Shown here piece after piece: positions 26,154 to 33,423 of a stretch of 64,000 nt of DNA. A program made the position numbers and the translations under genes. Source of the stretch: Cryobacterium ruanii (GTDB taxonomy: Bacteria; Actinomycetota; Actinomycetes; Actinomycetales; Microbacteriaceae). Within the stretch, counting starts at the first letter, position 1, and every line of letters begins with the position of its first letter. The notes below the pieces were generated by a model that ran no database searches, was not told where the DNA came from, and was given only the letters and a program-made list of their open reading frames with translations. The stretch lies in contig NZ_SOHK01000021.1 of NCBI RefSeq assembly GCF_004404055.1, positions 31,870-95,869 of the forward strand, given 5' to 3'.

Positions 26154-26333
26154 ATGGCGAAGGTGCCGAAGGGCACATCCGTTCGCCGTAAGAATGTTTC
26201 ATTCGAAAAATCAGGTCGGCCTGGTGGGCCGCCGGATAGAGAAGAGGGCGTTCTACGACGCAGCAAGCGCAACTACGCACTCGCAAGTACTTGTATTCTA
26301 ACGGATGCTGTCAAATCGGCTGCAGAGCCCTAA
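26154..26333 (+). CDS. Small basic protein, unknown
   Basis: 59 residues starting MAKVPKGTSVRRKNVSFEKS, rich in Lys/Arg. A very good ribosome site (AGGAGGA) lies 7-9 bases before the ATG. Divergent from the DEAD-box helicase, end-overlapping (4 bases) with the convergent DUF1684 gene. I do not recognise the family. The charge suggests nucleic acid or ribosome contact. Gene status rests on the ribosome site and codon pattern. Confidence 0.5.
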   Translation: MAKVPKGTSVRRKNVSFEKSGRPGGPPDREEGVLRRSKRNYALASTCILTDAVKSAAEP

Positions 26334-26968
26334 GAGTGATCGCCGTGGTAGAGCTCGCCGACGGGCACGTCGACGTCGATGGTATTGCCTCCCTGTGGCA
26401 GCGGGCAGGCCCACATCGGGTCGTACGCGCAGGACGGGTTGTAGGCGAAGTTGAAATCGAGGATCAGGCTGTCGTCGCCCGTGCCCGGGCCGAGGTCAGC
26501 GCCCTTGATGGTGTCGAGCAGGTAACGCCCTCCGCCGTAGGTGCCGTCGCTGTGGCCGGCCAGGGCGTCTTTCAGCGGTAGGAAAAGTCCGCCGCCATAG
26601 CTGGCCAGCCGCCACACGTCGAGCGAACCGAGGTAGGGCAACCGCACGGTGCCGACCAGGTCGAAGGAAACAGTGCCGTCGGTCCCGGTCTCCACGTTCA
26701 TTCGATACGGCTGCTCGGCCCGGTGAAGTTCGGCCTCGAACCGCCAGTCCGGGTCATAGGCGGCAACCGGCAGGCCGGTAAAGGCTGAGCGGTCATCGGG
26801 CAGCAACGGCGACGACGGATGCCCGGCGAACAGTTCGTCCCGTCCGGAACGCCACAGCTCATGTCCGCTTCTCGGGCTGCTCACACTCAACTGGCGCACC
26901 CCCGCATACAGTCCGGTCACGCGGCGACGCCAGTCGGCGATCTGCAAGGCTCCGAGGGAAGAACTCAT
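26330..26968 (-). CDS. DUF1684-family protein
   Basis: 212 residues. The C-terminal half carries the family pattern TYGGGRYLLDTIKGAD, then LDFNFAYNPSCAYDPMWAC and CPLPQGGNTIDVDVPVGE. DUF1684 proteins are soluble, of unknown function. ATG at 26968 chosen; the frame is open to 27136 but without family-like residues. No ribosome site is evident, so leaderless expression is possible. Confidence 0.88.
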   Translation of the reverse strand: MSSSLGALQIADWRRRVTGLYAGVRQLSVSSPRSGHELWRSGRDELFAGHPSSPLLPDDRSAFTGLPVAAYDPDWRFEAELHRAEQPYRMNVETGTDGTVSFDLVGTVRLPYLGSLDVWRLASYGGGLFLPLKDALAGHSDGTYGGGRYLLDTIKGADLGPGTGDDSLILDFNFAYNPSCAYDPMWACPLPQGGNTIDVDVPVGELYHGDHS

Positions 26969-27015
26969 GGTCGGTACGGTACCGCGGGATGGCACGGAGT
27001 CCACGGAGGCATGCG

Positions 27016-27567
27016 TTAGTCGCCGTCGGTCTCGGCGGGTGTCACGCGCTGCGACAGCGGCACGAAGGTCGGGTCGTCGATACCAACATCGTGCTGCCAG
27101 GTGGGAGCGAGGCGCTTGAGCCGCAACATGCGCCACTGCCAGAACGCCCAGAACGTGGGCCAGAGCGCGAGCGTGGCCGGTCGGCCTCGAAAAATGAGCT
27201 GGTCACGATAGAGCGTCTTGCCGGTACCGGCCGGGTCTGGCGCGATCGCCATGCGGTGATCCCAGAGCGTCACCGCGCTCAGTGCGCCAGAAACCCCGCG
27301 GCCGGTGTCGCGCAGAATGCGCACCCCGTCGGGCCGGTGCGTGGAGTTCGCGAGCCGAATGATCTGGGTGCCCATCGGCACGAGGCCGAGCATGGAGAAC
27401 ACGGCGGGGTGCTCACCGGGCTCCCAGCGGGTGGGAAAGCCGTCGGCTTCGAGCGATTGCACCGCCATGAACGGGCTGCTCACCTCCCGAAACACCGCGG
27501 GGCTGTGGATGGCGTGCCAGGCCGCATCCGGTGTGCAGTCGAGGATCTCTTTGAGCAATACGCGCAT
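27016..27567 (-). CDS. SRPBCC-like protein
   Basis: 183 residues with a START/SRPBCC-like plan: MRVLLKEILDCTPDAAW at the start, a central strand series (VLWDHRMAIAP region read as TLWDHRMAIAP), and a long helix ending FWQWRMLRLKRLAP. Such proteins bind hydrophobic ligands. The domain call rests on pattern only. Upstream of the DUF1684 gene by 47 bp and on the same strand, so they may form an operon. Confidence 0.55.
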   Translation of the reverse strand: MRVLLKEILDCTPDAAWHAIHSPAVFREVSSPFMAVQSLEADGFPTRWEPGEHPAVFSMLGLVPMGTQIIRLANSTHRPDGVRILRDTGRGVSGALSAVTLWDHRMAIAPDPAGTGKTLYRDQLIFRGRPATLALWPTFWAFWQWRMLRLKRLAPTWQHDVGIDDPTFVPLSQRVTPAETDGD

Positions 27568-27624
27568 CTACCCAGTCTGGTTGACGGTGGCCTGCAGTAC
27601 AACTGGATGCAGTACAAATGAGGG

Positions 27625-28065
27625 GTGGCAATTCGGTTCTGGCTCGGCGTAGTGCACCGCGAGCACGTGCTGCGTGGGGTCGATCTGGGCATTGCCCGCG
27701 CCAACCGCGGGGCGGGCGACGTGATCGCGCAGATGGGTGAGGCCGACGGTATCGTCTACTACTCGCCGAAGACGGCGATCGAGGGGGATCCGCTCAAGCA
27801 GTTCACCGCGATTGGCCGTATAGCAGATGCCCACGCCTACCGAGTGGGCGACCCCGGCAATGAGTTTCGGCCATGGCGCCGCCGGGCCGACTACGACCTG
27901 GATGCCTGGCCCACAAGCATCCGTCCGCTGCTATCGGTGTTGCAACTGACCAGGGGGAACCCAGATTGGGGCTTCCAGCTGCGTCGGGGGGTGCTCGAGA
28001 TCTCGCGGCACGACTTCGAGATGATCCGGCAGCAGATGCGCCGGCCTTCCGCCGACGACCGGTAG
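27625..28065 (+). CDS. EVE-domain protein
   Basis: 146 residues. The PUA-like EVE signature is visible at FWLGVVHREHV, then DGIVYYSPKTA and FTAIGRIADAHAY. EVE proteins bind modified DNA or RNA bases and often accompany defence or modification systems, none of which is seen here. The GTG start at 27625 has no clear ribosome site. Divergent from the SRPBCC-like gene. Confidence 0.85.
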   Translation: MAIRFWLGVVHREHVLRGVDLGIARANRGAGDVIAQMGEADGIVYYSPKTAIEGDPLKQFTAIGRIADAHAYRVGDPGNEFRPWRRRADYDLDAWPTSIRPLLSVLQLTRGNPDWGFQLRRGVLEISRHDFEMIRQQMRRPSADDR

Positions 28066-28095
28066 TGCCCAGCATCCCTCATTAGACTCCTCGAT

Positions 28096-29361
28096 ATGAA
28101 TGGCGATCTCTGGTGGGTACCCTCGGTCATCGTTATCGGCCTCGTCGTGGCTGGAGTCTGGGCATTAGTGGGCGCCTCGCGGCGACGCACCAGGGCCAGG
28201 CTCGGGCAGGTGAGTGCCGAGGCGGCGGAACTGGCCCGCAGTGCAAACATCAGCCTCGTGCGCGCCGACGATCTGGTGCAGGACGCCACCGATGAGCTCG
28301 GCTTCGCGATCGCGCAGTTCGGCGAATCTGCGACGCGGGAATTCGCGACCGCGCTCGCGACCTCTCGGCGGCAGCTGAGCGACGCCTTCGCGCTGCAGCA
28401 GAAACTCGATGATGCCGTACCGGACGTCGCCGCCGAGCGCACTCGCTGGAACCAGCAGATCGTGCAGCTCGCCGATGAGGCGACCGGCCGGCTGACCAGC
28501 CAGGCCCGCAACTTCACGGCCAAACGTGGCGTGGAACGGAATGCCCCGCAGCAGCTCGACGAACTGCGCCGACGCCTCGACCGGGTGTCCGACCGGGTCG
28601 CGGGCGGCGCGAGCACGCTCACCCGGCTAGGCCTTAGCTATTCCGACTCGGCGCTCTCTCCAATCAGCGGCAACGTCGACCGGGCACGCACTGCGCTCGG
28701 GGCGGCGGTTGCGAGTGCGGATGCCGCGGCAGCGCTCCTCGAAGCGGCATCCGCTGAGCCGGTCGGTGAGCAGTTGCAGGCTGGCGAGCACGCCCTGTTC
28801 CAGGCCACGCAGCTGCTCGATGCGATCGAGACCGGCGAGGACCAGCTGCACCGCGGCCTTGCCAACCTGCAGCAGGCGCTGGATGCTGCCGGCACGGAAC
28901 TCGCTGAAGCGCGCGCCCTGCGTGATGGGCATGAAGAATCTGACGCGAGCGCCTCCCTCAACCGAGTTATCACCCAGGCCGCGTCGGTGCAGGCGTCGCT
29001 CCGCGAGGCCGGACGCCCGAGCGACCCCGCCGCGGATCTCGTTCTGTTGGAGGCGGCGATGAACGGATTGGACAGCATCCGGTCGGAGGCGCGAAACAGG
29101 CAGCTGCGGCTCGACAACGCGCGCACAGCCCTGGCCGGTGCGCTGCTCACCGCGCGCAGCCAGATCACCGTGACCCGCGACTTCGTGGCCACGCATCGTG
29201 GGCGGGTGCAGGCCGCAGCCCGCACCCGGCTAGCGGAGGCTGAACGGCAGCTGGCGCTCGCCACAGCCGAGGCCGACCCGGTGACGGCGCTCGATACGGC
29301 CCGCCGAGCTATGACGCACGCAACGGATGCCGACGCCCTGGCCCGCTACGACACGCACTGA
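28096..29361 (+). CDS. Membrane-anchored coiled-coil protein resembling the C-terminal part of TPM-domain proteins
   Basis: 421 residues: one N-terminal membrane helix (VPSVIVIGLVVAGVWALVG), a basic stop-transfer run, then about 380 residues of almost continuous helix rich in Ala, Leu, Arg and Glu. The helical part looks like the long C-terminal arm of actinobacterial TPM-domain proteins, but the TPM domain itself is missing. No catalytic motif. It probably sits at the inner membrane with a cytoplasmic coiled coil. Confidence 0.7.
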   Translation: MNGDLWWVPSVIVIGLVVAGVWALVGASRRRTRARLGQVSAEAAELARSANISLVRADDLVQDATDELGFAIAQFGESATREFATALATSRRQLSDAFALQQKLDDAVPDVAAERTRWNQQIVQLADEATGRLTSQARNFTAKRGVERNAPQQLDELRRRLDRVSDRVAGGASTLTRLGLSYSDSALSPISGNVDRARTALGAAVASADAAAALLEAASAEPVGEQLQAGEHALFQATQLLDAIETGEDQLHRGLANLQQALDAAGTELAEARALRDGHEESDASASLNRVITQAASVQASLREAGRPSDPAADLVLLEAAMNGLDSIRSEARNRQLRLDNARTALAGALLTARSQITVTRDFVATHRGRVQAAARTRLAEAERQLALATAEADPVTALDTARRAMTHATDADALARYDTH

Positions 29362-29386
29362 CCGGTTCTCGCGTGATTGAAGACAG

Positions 29387-29881
29387 CTAGGGACCAGCGG
29401 ATGCCGCGGCCCGGCGCCGGATCGCCGGCGTGATCTCTCGCCGCAACCAGGTGATCGCGTGCGACTGGTCGAACCTGCGGGCGCAGAGTCCGCAGGCGAG
29501 GGGGCGAGTCGGTTGCCGGTACCGAAAGTGTGTGTGCCCGGCGGGGCAGGTGCCCACCCATGGTGCTAGCTCGTTGGCGATCTCGCCGTCGTGGGTGCGC
29601 TTGCCGTCGTAGCCCAGGTCGTGCGCCATCTTCTTCCAACGCGGACCGTGCCCGGCCCGAGAGCCGGCCAGCGCGTGCGCGAGCTCGTGCAGCAGAATCT
29701 GGTAGACGTCGTCGTCGTCGTAGCGTGAGGCGAGGTAACGCGAAACGGTGATGTGCTTCTTGCTGAAGTTGCAGAGGCCGGCCCGCTTCTTAGCGTTGTC
29801 AAAGCCGAAGGTCCAGGCAGGGTTGAGGTGCAGAACTATGAGTGCGTCGGCCCACCGACGTACCTGTGTGAGATCGGCCAT
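29387..29881 (-). CDS. SprT-like zinc metalloprotease-domain protein
   Basis: 164 residues. LLHELAHALAG is the HExxH zinc site and GHGPRWKKMAHDLG supplies the third histidine, as in SprT/Spartan. A C-terminal zinc ribbon is indicated by TCPAGHTHFRYRQ and CGLCARRFD. SprT-like proteins cut DNA-crosslinked proteins. Its ATG (29881) overlaps the stop of the last 20-residue micro-ORF of a tandem repeat (TGATG), and no separate ribosome site is seen, so translation seems coupled to that. Confidence 0.9.
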   Translation of the reverse strand: MADLTQVRRWADALIVLHLNPAWTFGFDNAKKRAGLCNFSKKHITVSRYLASRYDDDDVYQILLHELAHALAGSRAGHGPRWKKMAHDLGYDGKRTHDGEIANELAPWVGTCPAGHTHFRYRQPTRPLACGLCARRFDQSHAITWLRREITPAIRRRAAASAGP

Positions 29882-29943
29882 CAGGGCGTCACCGTGCCCA
29901 CGCCGTGTGCGGGCATCTGGGTGAGATCGGACGTCGAGATCAT
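29881..29943 (-). CDS. Micro-ORF 3 of the coupled tandem repeat
   Basis: 20 residues, MISTSDLTQMPAHGVGTVTP. It starts at an ATG overlapping the stop of micro-ORF 2 and its TGA overlaps the ATG of the sprT-like gene. Confidence 0.45.
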   Translation of the reverse strand: MISTSDLTQMPAHGVGTVTP

Positions 29944-30005
29944 TAGGGCGTCACCGTTCCCGCGCCGTGTGCGGGCATCTGGGTGAGATCGGACGTCGAG
30001 ATCAT
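29943..30005 (-). CDS. Micro-ORF 2 of the coupled tandem repeat
   Basis: 20 residues, MISTSDLTQMPAHGAGTVTP. Its TAA overlaps the ATG of micro-ORF 3 and its own ATG overlaps the TAA of micro-ORF 1 (TAATG). Confidence 0.45.
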   Translation of the reverse strand: MISTSDLTQMPAHGAGTVTP

Positions 30006-30067
30006 TAGGGCGTCACCGTTCCCGCGCCGAGTGCGGGCATCTGGGTGAGATCGGACGTCGAGATCAT
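30005..30067 (-). CDS. Micro-ORF 1 of the coupled tandem repeat
   Basis: 20 residues, MISTSDLTQMPALGAGTVTP. Its ATG overlaps the TGA of the sugar dehydrogenase gene (TGATG). Confidence 0.45.
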   Translation of the reverse strand: MISTSDLTQMPALGAGTVTP

Positions 30068-31236
30068 CAGGGTGTCACCGTCACTTGAAGCAGCCGGTCG
30101 TCGCCGGCTGCCGGGGAGCCCCGGCCATCCGTGTTATTAGTCACAAACCATAGTGTGCCAGCAGGCCCAGACACCACGTCGCGCAACCGGCCGAAACTGT
30201 TCACAAACCACTCGGTGGGCGTTGCTGTGGAGGAGCCCGCCGCAGCGGTGATCGGGATGCTCCACAGTCGTTCCCCGCGCAGGCTCGCCATGAAGATGGT
30301 GTCGTTCACGATGGCGATGCCGCTCGGGCTGGCCTGGTCGGTGGACCACTGGCGTTTCGGATCGATATAGGCCGGGTCCCCGGCCTGGCCCTCGACGAGC
30401 GGCCAGCCGTAATTGCCGCCGGGAACGATGCGGTTGAGTTCGTCCCAGGTGTTCTGACCGAACTCACTCGCCCAGAGCTGTCCGCGCGAGTCCCAGGCCA
30501 GGCCCTGCGGATTCCGATGCCCGAACGAATACACGCGCGTGCCGAACGGGTTGTCCTCCGGCACGGCTCCGGTCGGCGTCAAGCGCAGAATCTTGCCGCC
30601 GAGAACGTCGAGGTTTTGAGCATTGGCGGGGTTTCCGGCATCCCCGGCGGTCGCATAGAGCAGGCCGTCCGGTCCGAACGCGATGCGACCGCCGTTGTGA
30701 TTGCCGGCCCGCGGGATCGAGTCCAATACCAGGGCGGGCGGCCCGAGACTGTGGCTGCCCGGGGGGCCGGCCAGCGGCATCCGTTCGATGCGGTTGTCGG
30801 TTGCGGTAGAGAAGTACGCATAGATCCAGCCGTCGCCGCCGGGAGCCGTTTCGTCGGCCAGGAAAGCCAGGCCGAGCAGCCCTCCCTCACCATTGGGCTG
30901 CGCCGCCGCGACCGTGCCGGCCTCGCGCACACTGCCGTCGGGCAGCAGCTCGCGCACCCGGGTCGTGTCGCGTTCGCTGATGAGTGTGGCGCCATCCGGC
31001 AGTCGCAGAATCGACCACGGAGCCTCAAGGCCCGAGGCGATCACAACCGGTTCGCCGACGGGCTGCACCGGTGCCAGCGGGGCAGCGTTCGTCGCGGACT
31101 CGGTCGGTGCGGGCTGGGCCGGTGTTGACGTCGCAGGTGTGGCGCGCGGGGCCTCGGTGCTGCAGCCGGCTAGCGCCACAAGCAGCAGGACGGCCGATGC
31201 GGCGGCAACCGCGGGCACTGACGCGTGAGAAGTCAC
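30067..31236 (-). CDS. PQQ-type glucose/sorbosone dehydrogenase family lipoprotein
   Basis: 389 residues. A lipoprotein signal ends in the lipobox LVALAGC (Cys at about 25), followed by a Thr/Pro/Ala linker. The beta-propeller begins at VIASGLEAPWSILRLPDGA and includes the family segments GNHNGGRIAFGPDGLLYA and YSFGHRNPQGLAWDSRGQLW. These enzymes oxidise sugars with PQQ, outside the membrane. GTG start at 31236 with GAGG before it. The stop overlaps micro-ORF 1. Confidence 0.92.
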   Translation of the reverse strand: MTSHASVPAVAAASAVLLLVALAGCSTEAPRATPATSTPAQPAPTESATNAAPLAPVQPVGEPVVIASGLEAPWSILRLPDGATLISERDTTRVRELLPDGSVREAGTVAAAQPNGEGGLLGLAFLADETAPGGDGWIYAYFSTATDNRIERMPLAGPPGSHSLGPPALVLDSIPRAGNHNGGRIAFGPDGLLYATAGDAGNPANAQNLDVLGGKILRLTPTGAVPEDNPFGTRVYSFGHRNPQGLAWDSRGQLWASEFGQNTWDELNRIVPGGNYGWPLVEGQAGDPAYIDPKRQWSTDQASPSGIAIVNDTIFMASLRGERLWSIPITAAAGSSTATPTEWFVNSFGRLRDVVSGPAGTLWFVTNNTDGRGSPAAGDDRLLQVTVTP

Positions 31237-31310
31237 CGGTCACCTCGCTTTCGTGGTGAACACAGCATGCCGTAGAACGCGGTGAACGGCCAGTATCGAT
31301 CCGCGAGGCA

Positions 31311-31402
31311 GCATAACTCCTGCAATTTCTGGTCGAACACATCGGGTACCGCGTGGATCCGGGTCTGTTTCGATTTTCTGCGCCGAATTGCAGGAGTTAT
31401 GC
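31311..31402. repeat. Palindromic intergenic element, copy B
   Basis: GCATAACTCCTGCAATT (31311-31327) is perfectly inverted at 31386-31402, a 17-bp arm pair with a 58-bp interior. The ends match copy A at 21947-22039. It lies in the 188-bp spacer between the TPR gene and the dehydrogenase gene, both on the minus strand. It could fold into a long stem-loop in the transcript or be a mobile or REP-like element. Confidence 0.7.
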
Positions 31403-31424
31403 GCGGGGGACACAGCGGAGTGGG

Positions 31425-31943
31425 TCAGGCCCGCGCCGCGATGTGCGACTCCACGACGGCCACAGCGAGCAGCGAACTGTCGAGTTCGTCGGCGTCGGCG
31501 CCGTCTTTCTCCCGCAGGAACACCGCAGCGGTGAAGTCGGCGAGCGCGCCGTCGAGATTGCCCTGGTCGAAGTACACCTTGCCGCGGTGCTGCCGGGCGT
31601 AGGCGGCGAGGCGGGTCCACTCGTGCACCTCGGAATCGAGGATGCAGTGGGTCAGCTCACTCGCGGCCTCATCGAGTTTGCCCTGGAACTGCAAAACCTG
31701 GGCGCGACGGATGCGACTGGCCACCGCCTGCTCTCGGTTGCCGGTGAAGCGGGACTGGCGCAGCGCCTCGTTCGCGATCTCCCAGGCCTCATCGAGGCGG
31801 CCGACCAGCCGCAGCAGGGCGACCTTCTCGTTGAGCGCGGCCAGGCTGCGCAGGTTGCCGAGCTCAACGAGTCGCTCGCCGGCGGCCAGCAGGTCGACTT
31901 TTTCGCGCAGAGTGATGGGGTCGTAACCGATGATGAAACTCAG
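31425..31943 (-). CDS. TPR-like protein with a probable CTG start
   Basis: 172 residues. Helical pairs such as LRLVGRLDEAWEIANEALRQ, LQFQGKLDEAASELTHCILD and VYFDQGNLDGALADFTAAVF are TPR repeats. No ATG, GTG or TTG occurs in frame between the upstream stop and residue 74 (GTG at 31724), which would cut into a repeat. The natural N-terminus SFIIGYDPITLREKV is preceded by CTG at 31943, with AGGA seven bases before it. TPR proteins are protein-contact scaffolds; partners unknown. Confidence 0.65.
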   Translation of the reverse strand: MSFIIGYDPITLREKVDLLAAGERLVELGNLRSLAALNEKVALLRLVGRLDEAWEIANEALRQSRFTGNREQAVASRIRRAQVLQFQGKLDEAASELTHCILDSEVHEWTRLAAYARQHRGKVYFDQGNLDGALADFTAAVFLREKDGADADELDSSLLAVAVVESHIAARA

Positions 31944-32097
31944 GGGGTGTTCCTGTAATGGCGAGGGCGGCCGCGGCCGCGGGGGTTGGGAGTGTGCCTT
32001 CAGAGTACCGCCGCCGGGGTGGATTCGGCCGCAGCCCCAGCAGTGTCGCGCGGCCCCACTTTTGTATTTGCGGAAGGTTGACCGGGTTGTTGTTCAC

Positions 32098-32170
32098 AAC
32101 TGCGGACATCTGGGGTGGCACGTCCGGTTGGCGGGCCGGCATGCCCCGAATGCGCGGAATGGCCGCAGTT
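32098..32170. repeat. Imperfect inverted repeat in a 243-bp spacer
   Basis: AACTGCGGACAT (32098-32109) and ATGGCCGCAGTT (32159-32170) pair with one mismatch over 12 bp, 49 bp apart. It lies between the TPR gene and the spermidine-synthase-like gene. Purpose unknown; no gene is seen in this spacer. Confidence 0.4.
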
Positions 32171-32186
32171 CGGTGCCGAGTATCGG

Positions 32187-33074
32187 CTAGTGCCCGATTT
32201 GAAAGACCGTGCGGCCGGGCAGCGGCGACTGCGTCGAGGTCTCGTCGGTCGCCACGAGCGAACCGGCCATGAAGTGCTTGAGCTCGGTCCCCTCGATCAC
32301 CTTCGCCGGGTGCGGGCCGTTGGCGAGCAGCCGCGGAATCCAATTGAGGTCGATCGGGGTGTGTGCAGCGACGAAGACGATGTTGCCGAAGCGTCGGCCT
32401 TTGAGCACCTGCGTCTCGGCGAACCCGATCACGTGTTCAAAAACCGCCGAGAGGGTCGCGGCCTGGCCGCGCGCGAAGGCGAGGCCGGGGCCATCCGCTA
32501 CGTTGACGGCGAGCACACCGCGCGCAGACAACAGCGGGGCGGCGAGAGCGAAGAATTCGCGGCTGGTCACGTGTTTCGGAGTGCGCGCCCCCGAAAAAAT
32601 ATCGACCACGACGAGGTCGACGGCGCCCTGCAGCCCGGCGGGGAGCTTACCGAGTACCTCGCGGGCATCGCCGTGCCGCACGCGCAGCTGGGCGCGTTTG
32701 TCCCACGGCAGCACCTCGCGAACGAGGTCGATCAGGTCGCTTTCAATCTCCACGACCTGTTGGCGTGAGCCCGGCCGGGTCGCCTCGACGTAGCGCGGCA
32801 GGGTCAGGGCTCCGGCTCCGAGGTGCACGGCGGTGATCGGCTCGTGCGGGTCGCCGAGCAGGTCGATCACATGCCCGATGCGTTGGATGTACTCGAAAAA
32901 CAACTCATCGGGGTGGTCGATGTTCACGTGCGACTGCGGCGTGCCATCGACCACGAGCTGAAAGCTGCCCGGGGTGAACCGGTCGGGTTCGATCACCGCC
33001 GTGTGCCCGCTCAACTTCAACACGACAGACGGATGCCCGTCGCCTGCCACTTCAACCTTGCGCCCAGTACTCAT
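32187..33074 (-). CDS. Spermidine-synthase-like methyltransferase-fold protein
   Basis: 295 residues. The Rossmann core includes AVHLGAGALTLPRYVEATRP (nucleotide-binding loop GAGA in place of GGGDG), VVEIESDLIDLVREVLP and DLVVVDIFSGARTPKHVTS. Actinobacterial members of this family lack the usual polyamine-binding residues, so the reaction is unknown. No membrane helices. Upstream of rpoB but divergent from it. Confidence 0.85.
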   Translation of the reverse strand: MSTGRKVEVAGDGHPSVVLKLSGHTAVIEPDRFTPGSFQLVVDGTPQSHVNIDHPDELFFEYIQRIGHVIDLLGDPHEPITAVHLGAGALTLPRYVEATRPGSRQQVVEIESDLIDLVREVLPWDKRAQLRVRHGDAREVLGKLPAGLQGAVDLVVVDIFSGARTPKHVTSREFFALAAPLLSARGVLAVNVADGPGLAFARGQAATLSAVFEHVIGFAETQVLKGRRFGNIVFVAAHTPIDLNWIPRLLANGPHPAKVIEGTELKHFMAGSLVATDETSTQSPLPGRTVFQIGH

Positions 33075-33423
33075 TGTTCCAGTGTGCGCTCTCCCCGCGC
33101 GCTATCTGCGCGGCTGCGCCGCGCCGTTCGTTTCGCGAAGCCGGTGAAGGGTCGCTCCAGCCCCTGAAGCAACGCACCGCCCGCTCACGCGACCATGGTG
33201 CGAGTGGGTTATACCTGAGAATTTGCACATTCGCAAGATTTGGGTGGACATGCCGCTTATTGGGGCATACACTTGACCCTTGCGCTCCCAGACAAACTAT
33301 GCCTTCATATTGCGGTCGGCTTTGCGTGTTCAAGCCACCTTGAGGCACACCTCTTATGAGGGTCTGCGGAGTCATCACCAATAACAGTAACTAGACCTGA
33401 CGGGGTCCACGGAGGTTATTTCC
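33075..33423 (+). other. Divergent regulatory region upstream of rpoB
   Basis: 349 bp without a gene. It is more AT-rich around 33210-33320 and contains the likely rpoB promoter at 33273-33300, a leader of about 115 nt, and GGAGG at 33411. No riboswitch or attenuator fold is obvious. Confidence 0.6.
33273..33300 (+). promoter_or_regulatory. Likely rpoB promoter
   Basis: TTGACC (33273-33278) and AACTAT (33295-33300) are 16 bp apart. The -35 is a close sigma-70 match; the -10 is weak. Confidence 0.45.

Larger units (their letters stand above)
29883..30068. repeat. Tandem repeat, three 62-bp units
   Basis: Unit starts are at 29883, 29945 and 30007, with a partial fourth (the end of the dehydrogenase gene) at 30069. 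The period is exactly 62 bp and the units differ by a few bases. On the minus strand each unit carries the final codons of the upstream dehydrogenase (ACGGTGACGCCC-stop) joined to a segment resembling the start of the sprT-like gene (GATCTCACCCAG). It therefore looks like a repeated duplication of the gene junction. No spacers or direct-repeat/spacer pattern of a CRISPR. Confidence 0.9.

Noticed and set aside
29883..30068. CRISPR-like array
   Set aside because: Units are directly abutting with no unique spacers, and no cas gene is nearby; it is a tandem duplication.
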